From Telopea speciosissima (lineage: Eukaryota; Streptophyta; Magnoliopsida; Proteales; Proteaceae): a stretch of DNA of 64,000 nt. Positions within the stretch are counted from its first letter, which is position 1. Each line of letters starts with the position of its first letter. The notes under the pieces were generated by a model. It was not told the DNA's origin and did no database searches. It saw only the letters and a list, made by a program, of their open reading frames with translations. Shown in pieces: positions 1-10,800 of this stretch. The stretch lies in assembly GCF_018873765.1 (NCBI RefSeq), contig NC_057918.1, positions 69,663,871 through 69,727,870 of the forward strand, written 5' to 3'. The position numbers were made by a program, and so were the translations under genes.

Positions 1-27
1 ATAAGTCTCTTTGTTTGAGGTGATCGT

Positions 28-255
28 GTGGGTTTTCATATGGTAACTCCAGTTATTAGTAAAACTCGAAGTCAATGGAATGCAAATTTTGGTGTTAAGG
101 CTGTAGAAGCGGCGATAGAAAATCATCATGTTAAAAAGGAGTTAAGAGTGGGGTTGCAAAAAATTCCATCTCCTTTTTCGACAGAGGAGGAGGCTCTTTT
201 GGCCTCCTGTGTGGCTCTTGATCGGCCTAGTTTATATGCTGAGATCTCCCGATGA
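28..255 (+). other. unrecognised open frame, 75 codons
   Basis: An uninterrupted frame with a basic, charged composition. I recognise no domain. The following 200 bases are T-rich and end near 430-500 in a tract resembling a plant LINE 3' tail, so this could be the end of a decayed retroelement. No splice signals or promoter support a host gene. Confidence 0.15.
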
Positions 256-2659
256 ACGAATAGGACAAGGATCCCCTCGGTGTGCCTCACAGATCCCCTG
301 TAGTATTTTTTTTTATTATTTCTCTTGAGTGAGCGAATGACATGTTGTCCTCACCAATTTGTTTTAGGACTGAGTCCCTTTTTTTTAGTTTTAGTTTTTT
401 TTGCCTTTAGTCTGTCTTTAGGCTTGTTTGCCTCCATTTTAATCTTCAATTAAAAAAATTTCTTTTGATGAAAAATAAAATTTTTTTATTCAAAAAAGGA
501 AAATCCTCAAGTTGGATAGTTTAAGGTTTTAAGCACTGACAAAATTTTAAAAGTATGAACAAAGAATTTGAGTTTTTTTTTTTTTTTCATTTTATTTGAA
601 TATATTTTTAGTTCCTATCCCATATTGCTCATAAAGAACTAAAGAATAATTAATTTCACTAGGGAGATTGTCCTTGTTGCAGAATTTAAAAACAAAAATA
701 GGGCAGACCTTGTTAAGATGAAAAAACAAAAAGGGAGAGAGGTTTCTACAAGACTTTAGCAAAATGGAAAAATTTTATTAAATCAAAGGACATGGGAGTT
801 GGGACATTTGGGAACCACGCCCTGCAACAGAATTGATGTGTCTCAAAAAAATAATTAGAAGAAGAGTTCTAGTGCACAATAAGGAACCAAGTACAAGAAA
901 ATAAGGATCAGATAAAAGACCAGTTAAAGTAAAATGCCGTCCTTTTATGAGTGTTGACCCTTAAAACAATATTAATGAATCAATACACGGCTATGATAGG
1001 GAGTGGGTAAGGACATTAATTTATAGATTTTTTTGGCACTATTAAAATATGGCATGCCACTTGATACCATTCCAAGTTTAAGGGATCATCATCTAGAAGA
1101 TAATATTGGCCACAGAAAATTATTTTCAAATATTTCCAAAATAAATTTTATGAGCGTTGAATACTAATACAAAGGCGGTTGGAGAGGATGGGATTCTTCT
1201 GTAACTCGACATGGTGTGTAGTGTATATCCGACGATCTGCAGTGTATGAACATGCAACCCAATACCCCGATCATGAGAAGCCCATTCCTAGCTTACCTGT
1301 TGCATTACATCCAATAAATATCTTTGGCTTATTAGTGGGGCTGGCTCCTTTATATTCTCACGACTTTGAGAGCCTAAAAGTCTAAAATCCAAAGATTGTG
1401 GAAAGATGCGATATGATTTGATCATTTAAAGCTGTCTAGAATCAAATGGTCAAGTCAACATATTATATTATAACTGCAATTTAAGTAAAGTAATGGCTGC
1501 TTCTACCAAAAAATTAAAAAAAAGGTAAAGTAATGGATGCCGGTCCAGGATTCCAAGCTTAATCTGTGCAGGAATTTATGCATGAAAGCTCAGTCGAACT
1601 CGTGATACAGGATGATGGTATAGGTATGGAGTCATGGAGATAATTGATACATAGATATATATAATATTATTATTTTACTTGGAATAATTCTTGATTTTCC
1701 TCCCTGACTTGCTCCCCACAACGAATCGACATCCTTCAGTTTTGCCTGTCTCTATTTCCGTGTGTGCCCTTTACACAATGAGACACGCAAAGATTGCTTT
1801 ACCCCTGCTCAAGCAAGGTACTCGGGCAGGGATATGATGATCTTTACGTGCCCCATGGTGTGTAGAATGCACATAGACGTAAGGACAGACGAAAGTAGAG
1901 GATCCAGACTCCCCCACAACAGGGTTTTGGGAATTGAATGATCAGATAACTATTATTGGTCTTCCTCGATTAATTTGTTTGCTTTTCTACATGAAGTTAC
2001 TAAACTTACAACTAGATCTCCTAAATCTCCTCTCACAGGTTAGAGAAAAAGAGAGAGAGACAGAGAGAGAACCCACATAAAAATGAAGTTACTTATGGAG
2101 GAAGAAGAGCATGCCCACCTGAAATTTACAGGAAGCAATGACTATGACTTTGTTTAGAATTATTCATCGATCAACAAAATTTAAAAATGTTCTGACCCTA
2201 ATTTGGCTCCGTGGTTTTTATTTTTTTCACATGCCTAATGAAATAATGATAACTTATTTTCAAATTATTTTGAAACTCTTTTTTTTAATAATCGGAGAGG
2301 GATGTGCATGCTAGCGGTATACTTTAAACTAGCACCTAGCTATGTGTCTATTTCTCTCTTCCTCCATTTGAAATGACTCCCTTACCTCTCAAAGAGAAGA
2401 AGAGAGAGAGAGAGAGAGAGAGAGAGGTAGATACATAGAGTGCTAGCTTATGGTATACCACTAAGGGCTAGCATACCCAACATTTTCCCTTTTTTACTCT
2501 TCCATTAAGACAAGGGGCAGTCAAAAGAAGATTACAACTTCTCACATCATTATTTTGGTGACAACAAACTAATATGAATGTCAATTTAATTAGTTGTCTT
2601 AAAGAACCTGGCTTGTTGAAAATTTTAGATACGATTCAATGAAACTATTGGCCCATTTG
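256..2659. other. intergenic, AT-rich, no gene seen
   Basis: About 2.4 kb with no frame that resembles a known protein. It contains T and A runs and a GA dinucleotide run of about 26 bases near 2402-2427, flanked by two related blocks (around 2310-2340 and 2440-2475) containing 'ctagc' words. Nothing else is supported. Confidence 0.5.
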
Positions 2660-2831
2660 TAGGGATGTAAATGGATAGTCAAAACTCTGTATCCGATTTT
2701 TTTTTTTCCCCGTATTCCTTTAAGGTAATCTGTATTCAAAAAACTTATCTTTGGAAACTATCCGAATTCTTTCGAAAATTAATCAGATGCCAATACAAAT
2801 ATTTCAATTTCAAACTGAATATCAACAGATC
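2660..2831 (+). mobile_element. fragment of hAT-like non-autonomous element (TAGGGATGTAAA family)
   Basis: Begins TAGGGATGTAAATGGATAG and continues with the tract rich in 'tccgaat' and 'ggata' words seen in the complete copy at 3628-4274. The other end is missing, replaced by a different repeat. Further copies lie at 3628-4274 and 6937-7208. Confidence 0.5.
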
Positions 2832-3075
2832 TAGGGCTGCAACATTTTTTTCAACCTTGAGTCCCCTTAGCTGGGCCTTGGCTCAGCCCGAGCTGGACTC
2901 CAGGCAAAAAAAAGCCAACCCTGATCTACCCTCAAGGTCAGGCCGGGCAGGGCTGACCATGATTGGCTCTAGGGGTGCAAGTTTGGCCTTGACGGCCCGA
3001 GCCCGCCTTGGGCCGCTCTAAGCCCAAACAAGGTCTGGGTTGAGCTATCCTGGCCCTAAGGGTGGCCCACTATAA
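2832..3075. mobile_element. two abutting partial copies of the GC-rich TAGGGGTGCAA family
   Basis: TAGGGCTGCAAC at 2832 is the end sequence of this family in inverted orientation, and TAGGGGTGCAAG at 2970 is the opposite end in forward orientation. Both are followed by the family's typical tract rich in 'ggcccgagccc' words. The complete copy is at 45194-45776. Confidence 0.5.
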
Positions 3076-3137
3076 AAATTTGATTACATATTAATATCAT
3101 AAATATTAATTTATAATACCAAAATACTTTTATAAAC

Positions 3138-3276
3138 AACAACAACAATAGCCTTATCCCAACTAAATGGGGTTAGGTACATGGATCTTCGTCCTCCAAT
3201 CAGTTCTATTCGAGGTCATACTAGATACAAGGTCTAAGCTATGCGTGTCTTTCCTCACCACTTCTCCTATATTACT
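3138..3276 (-). mobile_element. LINE 3' end (RTE-like)
   Basis: Read on the - strand this ends in a TTG trinucleotide tail, preceded by the last codons of a LINE reverse-transcriptase frame ('RIHV.DPI' type ending) seen better at 30745-31091. 5'-truncated, as is usual for LINE copies. Clade assignment to RTE rests on the TTG tail and is an inference. Confidence 0.6.
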
Positions 3277-3489
3277 AGTAGTTAAACGAGAAATTAAATG
3301 AAAAAAGATTCATAAGGAAATCTATGTAATTTCATATACGACATTTCAACATCAATCCTTGTGGGGTAGTGGATTCAACCCTTCATCTTCTCAAATTTCC
3401 ATCTTCTTTAGTTTTCCACCGCTCAACGTAAATAGTGAAATCACAATGTCGCTCTCTCTAGACTCACGATTCCACACTCTAGTCTCCAC

Positions 3490-3619
3490 TAGGGATGTAA
3501 ATGGATAGTTAAAGCTCCATATTCAATTCATGTTTATATCCGTTTAAAGGAATTTGTATTAAAAAATTCGGTTTTTAGAAACTATCTTAATCCATTCGAA
3601 AATTTGACACAAAACCTCA
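3490..3619 (+). mobile_element. partial hAT-like element (TAGGGATGTAAA family)
   Basis: Starts TAGGGATGTAAATGGATAG like the copy at 2660 and shares its interior words, but the right terminus is absent and the next complete copy begins directly after it. Confidence 0.45.
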
Positions 3620-3627
3620 CTCTATGG

Positions 3628-4274
3628 TAGGGATGTAAATGAATATTCGTAAATCCGTATTCGATCCGCGTTCGTATCCGTTTAGGAGAATCCGAATTCG
3701 TCCGAAACTAATCGGATACGAATATGATAATCCCCCTATCCGACCGATTATTATCCGATTCGTTTAGCAGTCCAACGGTAATAAAATATCTGAAATATAA
3801 CTCTGCGTTTGTCTATCCTTTTAAGTTACCTTATTGGATTTTGTTATCTTATTTTTATAAATATATAAGTTAAGATAATGTGATTCTTTTTCTAGATTTG
3901 TTATTGGTTTATATATATATTATTTTATGCAATGTGCCACATGGAATTACATATCTATTAAAAAATCAAAAGTAAAAAAACGTAAGAGAATAAAAGACTA
4001 AGAAGAGTAGAAGAAAGGGTAATAACTGAACTCTCAAGTTTCAACCCTAACCTTCATCATAAAAACGGTAAATATGTCAACGGATAGTCGAAAAATCGTA
4101 TTCGATCTGCATTCATATCCATTTAGGAGAACCTGTATTCAAAAAATCATTATCCGAAAATTATCCGAATCCGTCCGAATACCGATAGGATATTATCCGA
4201 ATCCATCCGAATATAAACGGATACGAATATGATAATGCCACTATTCGACCGAATTCAATCCGTTTACATCCCTA
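3628..4274. mobile_element. hAT-like non-autonomous transposon with 8-bp target duplication
   Basis: The ends are inverted repeats (TAGGGATGTAAATG left; TAGGGATGTAAACG on the opposite strand right). The 8 bases CTCTATGG flank it exactly on both sides (3620-3627 and 4275-4282). No transposase frame is present in its 647 bases. TIRs starting TAGGG with 8-bp duplications are typical of the hAT superfamily. Confidence 0.85.
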
Positions 4275-4282
4275 CTCTATGG

Positions 4283-5125
4283 ATCATGATTGGGCCAGTG
4301 GATACATGGAGCAGGCCTGGATCGTGTACTACTATGGGCGAGGAGAGGGAATGAAATTGGGCTATAGCCTAATAATGTTACATCCAGTAGAGCGTGCGTG
4401 GTAATGTGCTGCAATTATAGATGGAGTTGTGATTCCTGAATCCTGATTGGCCATCATGACTATTCGTGATCTTAGATGGAATCACATTTGTCACATTACC
4501 AGTCAAACTAATTGGCCGGCCAGGTCCATGAGATAGTGGGCCGTCTCATGGACCAAGTTTTAGGTAAAGGTTTTAGGTTCTCTCAATCCGTATTGGCTTG
4601 GAACGAACACTTTCACTTTTCAAGATTTTGATACCAATATTTTTTGTTTTTTAGGGGCGAGGTGGGGGAGAGAGAATGTTAGAAAAACATAATCTAGATT
4701 GGTGATTTTACAGAAGAAAAACGAAGAGAAAGATAAGAATAAACACACAAGACAAGATTTTCGTGGTTCATCCCCAAGAAGGAAGCTACATCTACAGAGT
4801 GATAGAACGATTCCACTACTTCTATGAAGTAAAATACAAATCTTCTCACGCATCTTTCAAAGAGATAACAACATTATATAAGAAAACCCTAACCCAAAAA
4901 GTACAAAACTGCTCCTAGAGATTCACCCGGTCTGGTTCGGACATGAACCAATAGATGTCGAAATACATATCAAATTGAAGTTCTCGACGAGTTCTATTAT
5001 AATCAAAACCCACTGCGCTGATGTATGCATTTTTTGAACATTCTGGCTCATTTCAAAGGCGAAATGACCTGTCGAAGAATCCCCACAATAGTTTCTGGAC
5101 TGAGATTAGCTTCACCAATAATAGA
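4283..5125. other. intergenic; retroelement-like tract, no gene
   Basis: A tract around 4690-4870 ('gattttcgtggttca...ggaagctacatctacagagtgatag') resembles one at 10640-10800 in intron 1 of the first VAMP72 copy. Such words are common near LTR-element ends in plants, but I cannot place boundaries. No protein-coding signal was seen. Confidence 0.35.
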
Positions 5126-5298
5126 GAATGCCACCCGGTCGTGCAGCGCACATTGCCCTTGTGCCTTGACACAAGGGCACACGAAATGACAGCCGCACCC
5201 CTTGGAACCCCAGAATTGACCAAGGATGTGGTGATCATTTCGTGCACCCTTGTGTCAAGGCGTAGGTGCGGCGTGTCTGGCACGACCAGGTGGTATTC
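5126..5298. mobile_element. palindromic foldback element, family A (173 bp)
   Basis: Terminal inverted repeats GAATGCCACCCGGTCGTG and GAATACCACCTGGTCGTG. Internal arms around 5167-5192 and 5233-5258 are 26 bases long and nearly perfectly complementary. Other members: 30285-30457 (same length) and 48247-48405. Confidence 0.75.
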
Positions 5299-5430
5299 TT
5301 TTTTTTTTTTGCTCTCCCTGATTTTTGTACCACTAAATCGAGCTAGTATCGATATCAACCACTGCTGATATTGATCCCAATCCTTTAATCCATGAATGGG
5401 AAGTACACGCTACAAAGCGAATAGAAAATA

Positions 5431-5510
5431 GTCCTCTCTAATTCCCTAAATGTGTGCAGTGTAGCAATGCTAGGTGGAGATTTCAACACCTGACAGCTCG
5501 GACATCCATT
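5431..5510. mobile_element. half copy of palindromic element, family C
   Basis: Matches the left arm of the complete palindrome at 56837-57010 (words 'gtgtgcagtgtagcaatgc', 'ctaggtggagat', 'gctcggacatcca'). The complementary arm is missing. Confidence 0.55.
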
Positions 5511-5539
5511 TTTGGATATTCTAAAAGTATTTTTCTTAA

Positions 5540-5670
5540 GGGTAAGAGATCTCTACTTGGTTACATGGTCTCTACACAAACGCCTGGACATCTACCCAAG
5601 GGTAGAGGAGTCACCTAACAATGCCCCCTGTGAGAGGCGTAGGAAACAACACCAAGTAAAGATCTTTTCC
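5540..5670. mobile_element. palindromic element, family D
   Basis: Left end carries AGATCTCTACTTGGT, right end ACCAAGTAAAGATCTT, its inverse. The interior 'catggtctctacacaa' and 'ggaaacaacaccaagt' are shared with a fuller copy at 58174-58327. Confidence 0.6.
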
Positions 5671-6091
5671 TCTTTTCTTAATTTTTTTGTACGACATTTT
5701 TATGTATCTAGTTTCCTATGGGAAATTATTCTTGGTTGGGGGCACACGTCACACCCAAGTTTAGACGCAGTGGGAGACAAAATGATTGCCCCACCCCTCT
5801 GAAAGGTAGAATAGAGATGCCAGCATACATTCTCCCATTGGCTGCCACGCATATGTAGCCCCTGCTTTTTCCTATATGTTTCCTGTACGCTGTAAAGTAA
5901 TGAAAAGACGGTAGAACACATTACATTGGGATCCAGGTGGGCAGTTGGCAAACCGCATACAAAACGTGTGGCCACAACCCACGCTTCGTGGCTTACGCGT
6001 ATGATAGATGCTGGGGGCCTGAGTGGCTGAGACCCTCCTTTTGCGGCTTTAATCTTATCCACATTTAGCTTTTCATCCAACTACCGTTCAA

Positions 6092-6116
6092 CTCTCTCTC
6101 TCTCTCTCTCTCTCTA
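6092..6116 (+). repeat. CT-repeat in the leader of the NRP1 gene
   Basis: A run of CT dinucleotides ending about 48 bases upstream of the ATG. CT tracts are common in plant 5' leaders. No clear TATA element could be assigned. Confidence 0.5.
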
Positions 6117-6163
6117 AGCACAATCAAGAAGCTCTAGAGCTTCAATTTTCTCCTGAAATCACC

Positions 6164-6646
6164 ATGGAGTCGCATTCTGAGGAGCAACACACAAGCGGCC
6201 ATGACCACCACAGGCGCAAAGCTTCCAACTCGGAACTTATGTCCAGTGCCAAGGTGGTGGCTGAGGCTGCCAAATACGGCCTCCATCAGGAGATGAACAA
6301 GATTGACAAAGGAAAAGTCGCCGGCGCCGCTGCTGATCTGATTGATGCCGCCTCCTATTACGGCAAACTAGAAGAAGAAAAGGGATTGGGAAAGTATATG
6401 GAGAAGGGCGAGCAGTACCTTCATCAGTACCACTCCACCCATTCCTCCACCACTACCCATTCAACAGCAACGCCAACCCACACCACTTCCACCACCACCA
6501 CCACTACTTCACACTCACATTCAAGTGGTGGTGGTGCTGCTGCTGGTGGTCATAGTGAGAGTGGTGGTGGTGGTGGTCATAGTGGGAGCGGTGGTGGGTA
6601 TGAGGATTACATCAACATGGCTCAGGGTTTCTTCAAGAAGCACTGA
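6164..6646 (+). CDS. NRP1: Nodulin-related protein 1 (NRP1), intronless
   Basis: The frame gives 160 residues from an ATG preceded by a CT-rich leader. Residues 1-20 are His-rich and polar. Residues about 21-85 form the conserved alpha-helical core (ELMSSAKVVAEAAKYG; KIDKGKVAGAAADLIDAAS; GLGKYMEKGEQYLHQY). Residues about 88-145 are a low-complexity Thr/Ser/His then Gly/Ser/His tract, and the C-terminus YINMAQGFFKKH is again conserved. Core and tail match the plant nodulin-related protein family (Arabidopsis NRP1, linked in the literature to heat and ABA responses). That family is single-exon and of similar size. There is no signal peptide or membrane segment, so a soluble protein is likely. 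The nearest gene, the first VAMP72 copy, lies 1.2 kb downstream on the other strand. The family assignment is firm; the biochemical function is not known. Confidence 0.92.
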   Translation: MESHSEEQHTSGHDHHRRKASNSELMSSAKVVAEAAKYGLHQEMNKIDKGKVAGAAADLIDAASYYGKLEEEKGLGKYMEKGEQYLHQYHSTHSSTTTHSTATPTHTTSTTTTTTSHSHSSGGGAAAGGHSESGGGGGHSGSGGGYEDYINMAQGFFKKH

Positions 6647-6936
6647 TTTCTTCCGTTGGTTGGGTCTTTCATTAATTTGCTTGTTTACTTAAAATTTCGC
6701 TTGTGGGAGGGGGTCTTATTGTATCATTGTGACACTTGTAGTACTCGCTTATGTTTGTTTCTATTTATTCTGGAGAAGTTATGGATATTTAGCACCAATC
6801 ATCTGTAGATCTTCCTAATCCTAATTTTAAATTTTAAGTGTCTTCAATCGCTATTGTTAAGTGAAGAACCGAATTAATTTTCATTTTCTGCGTAACAAAA
6901 GACACATCTACTGAAGTGTCAAAACATTAATTAAAA

Positions 6937-7208
6937 TAAGGGTTGTAAATAAATAGTCAAAATCTGTTTTCGTATCCCTATTCGTATTTGTTTAGCACTA
7001 TCCGAATCCATTTGAAAGCTAAACGGATGTAGATATGGATAGGTTGTAGTTATCCGAAAACCTATATTTATATGTAAACAGATAAAATATTCGTATTCCA
7101 TATCCGTTTAACATTATTCGAATTCGTCTGAAAACTAATCGGATGCAGATGCGGATGTGGATGTGAATATAACCCTATCCGAGCCGAATTCGATCCGTTT
7201 ACTACCCT
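6937..7208. mobile_element. hAT-like non-autonomous transposon, short copy
   Basis: Ends TAAGGGTTGTAAATAAA and (opposite strand) AGGGTAGTAAACGGATCG, with AATTAAAA on both sides (6929-6936 and 7209-7216). The interior is the same family as 3628-4274 but shorter. No coding capacity. Confidence 0.75.
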
Positions 7209-7861
7209 AATTAAAACTTTCTTATCAAAAACAGGCCTTTCGGCCAAGAACATTTATTGAAACATTGCTGAGAAGGGTTTCCTCTCTGGCTTTGGAAATC
7301 ATTAAATGAGTTGAGGGTTTATATCCGTATTCGGTGGTAAAAGGGGGATTTTAATCCTTTCAACTGTAGTATGAATCCAACCCAACACATGAGAAGATAA
7401 AAATTTCTCTGGCTTTGGTTAGTTCTGCACCCCAAATATGGACCCCGTTTCTCCATTCACCAAGGGTGGGAATGGTTATCTGGAGGGTGTTTAGAATATT
7501 GTTAAAAACCACCTTTTTCTATGGGTGGAGGAAAACTTTACTTCCGCACGAGTATACCTTAAAAGTTACAACAACCTTTCATAGCAAGGGCAACATTCAA
7601 ATAAATTTCCCATCCACATATAGCAAAAGACATCCAATATCAAAGAAATAAATATTGAATTAACACAAATAATCTATACAAGCAATACAAAACAACTTTT
7701 CCATCCCAAAAAACTAGCCGAAAGGTAAGCAGGGTATCCCAATACAAAATATTCTTGGGCCATGGCTAGAGAACACTCATTCCCGGAGGGACAACAACCA
7801 TAGTATGATAATTGTAAGCAGAGAGTAGTAGATGTTGAAGGGGGTTGAAGCTTGGGCTGCA

Positions 7862-10800
7862 TTAACATTTAGAGCCATGGCATACTACTGGCAAAACTAT
7901 GATGAGGATCAATACAATAATAATAGCCAGAATAATCAGCTTTATCTTCATATTTTGTATCCACATTTTCCTCTTAATCTTGTTCCCCACACTCTTGTAT
8001 TCTTTGGCCTGTAACAAAGTGTATTAGTCACAACAAACATCGCATCACAGATTTATAGAAGGGTTTTGTCTTTTCTATGCCAATTAAGATGGTAACAACA
8101 TTCTGTTGTTGTTGGGTTCCACGAGAAAAAGGAAAGTAATAATCCCGCATCGGATGTGAGTAGCCAAATATTGAGACAAAAGATCTCAATCCCTCGTGTG
8201 GAACCGGAAGTAATAAGAAAGAAAAAGGGGGGAGGCAGAGAGGGAAGGAGTGTTTGCTGCTGTCAAAGTACTATTAAATATTATGTATATGCCTCTCCTT
8301 ACCTGTAAATTTAGATCATCAGCTTTGGCCACAAGAATCTCTATGTTATCACCACGGTTAATAACCTAAACAAAAATAAAAAATAAAAAAAATTCAAGTT
8401 GAGTAACTTTAACTGCAAAACATTTTCCAAAAATGAAAAACTGAATAAAGAAAATTTTATTGTAACAGTTACACAATAAACTTCATGCTCTTGCCTGAAT
8501 TATGTTCTCCTGCATCACTCCCTTAACTTCTGAAACCTGAGCTTTTACTTTTGCAAGCTTGCTGATTTCTTCAGGATGATTTGAACAATACTCCATATGC
8601 TCCTTCAGTTTTGGCCTAATATCATTTTTAAAGATTGCATTATTTCATTAGAATTCCTGATTGGATTATGACTACTAATAAGCTTCCATCTTAAAACCAA
8701 TTGGTTTAAAGTGGGGTGGTCTCTTGCGCCTCTTATAATTGATAGTGTTTGAGCACCTACAATCGATGTGGGATTATCTCATACGTGCAGGCCTTCTTGT
8801 GAGCTCTGTTTTTATGGGTGGAGCAGGGCCCATCATCGACAGAGGCCCAATGTTCTCACTCTAATACCATATTAAATTTCTATCTTAAAATCAATTGGTT
8901 CAAAGTGGGGTGGCCTCTTGTGATTCTTATACTTGATAGTCGTCGGAGCACCCACAGCCAATGTGGGATTACCTCAATAAATAATAAGGATGACACGCAT
9001 AGTGATCATAAAGGGTTAGAGAATGGAAAAATTACCCAAATTCTTTGTTAAGGCTGTTGGCAACAGCAGTTTCAGCTTTTCCTCCTCCATATCTCTTGAT
9101 GAAATCCTCCTTAATTCTCTCAAGGAACACAATAGGAATTTCTCTATCAACAGACTCCACTGCAACTACACAAAAGGCTGCATGCAGTATGCAGATATAT
9201 AAATCTGAAGTCAGGTTCATATCAAGCAAAGAATAAGAGTCAAAGAGAGAAGCTGAAGATTTACATACTATATATACTACCCAAGCAAGCTAGGTAGGCA
9301 GACTTCTTATTTGAGACCAAAATTAAACACCAATTATGTTAAGAGTCGGCATCGGATATATCAGATCGGTTGATCCCGTATCGGTCGGCAGGCGATTCCT
9401 GGCCGATCCTGGATCAGGTTTGGTCTCTGGATCGGTTAGATTGGCCAATCTATCTCAATCCAGAACACTTGAACCCAAAAATTTAAATGCAGTTTGTCTT
9501 TAAAACGAGCATCTGCTGGTTCCAGGAGATGGATCTCCTTCACCCTACTTCAGATCTTTTGAAAAATCGGTATCCCCAACTATTTTTAGCTAAGGAACAC
9601 AAATAACGGATCATTTTTGGGTTTTGGCGGTTAGATTAAGATATCTTCATTTCTGCATATTCCGTTTTATAATAAAAATTACAAATATTTATTTGTCTAT
9701 CCTATTTAACTGCCAATGAGACTTTTAACTATAGCTACATAAGAGAAGGAGACGTTGGGTGGGGGGACGGGGAAAGGCAGTGTCCTATGACCCAAGGTGA
9801 AGACAAGAGAGTCGAACCCATGAACTCCTGGGAGCCTCTACTCAACTAGTAAGGCACCAATAAACTGAGCAAGCAATTGTCTAAAAAAATAAAAACCATA
9901 TTCCGGTGATTATATGTATTTTTCATAGAAAACATATTAATTTTTCATTTTTATTTTAATTATAAATATAAATTTTATGTCTTTCAAACATTATTTTGAT
10001 TAATATAATCTTTATATTTTTAAATTTTTTTAAAGTATTTTACATACGGGTTCATGTTTTCTGTGCTGCTACGCCCAGACACATGGAACTGCCACTCAGA
10101 GGGGCAGGGTGGCCATTGCACCCACCCCCATGTGTCTGGGCGCAGCCTACGCCCCGGGCACACAGAGAACATTCTCCCTTTACATATTTATTGTACTTTT
10201 ATATTTTATCCAATATTTCACCCCAAAATTATAATGTTTCAATATTTTTTCTTCTCTTGTTTTGATTTATACAATTTTCTTTTCTTGGCATCCAAACGTA
10301 GCCTATAGTAAAGAAAATAGAGGACGTATCAAGAAATCTTACAATTATCCAAACCATTTGGAGTTGTTCACACGAATCTTGTGCTTTCATCCCCAGTCTA
10401 CCTATGGCAATATCTGAAGGTTCACAAGAACTCACGTCTCTGCTATTATTTTAAACCGGCTTAGCTATTTGATTTTGATCAATTGAATTCAATTTTATGC
10501 ATTTTCCGGGTCAAACCAAGCCGGACCATTAAGGTATTGTTCGGTTTCATTTACAGAATTACAGTTTGCTCAGTTTTGATTTCTTAGTTTTTCTTAATGG
10601 GCCTTATTATTCTGATAAATGAATGAAAATCGCAAACAATAATCACACAACGAAAACAAAGATTTACGTGATTCAACAAGATTGTCTATGTCCACGATGA
10701 GATGAGATCTATTTCACTATCAATGGAGAATAAGATTATAATCTTTGTCCTCACACCTCTCTCAGATTGAGAAAGAACACCCTTGCTACATATTTATAAC

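Noticed and set aside
5053-5358. Overlapping open frames on both strands
   Set aside because: They are mirror-image frames produced by the palindromic element at 5126-5298. The same effect occurs at 30215-30559 and 57736-58029.
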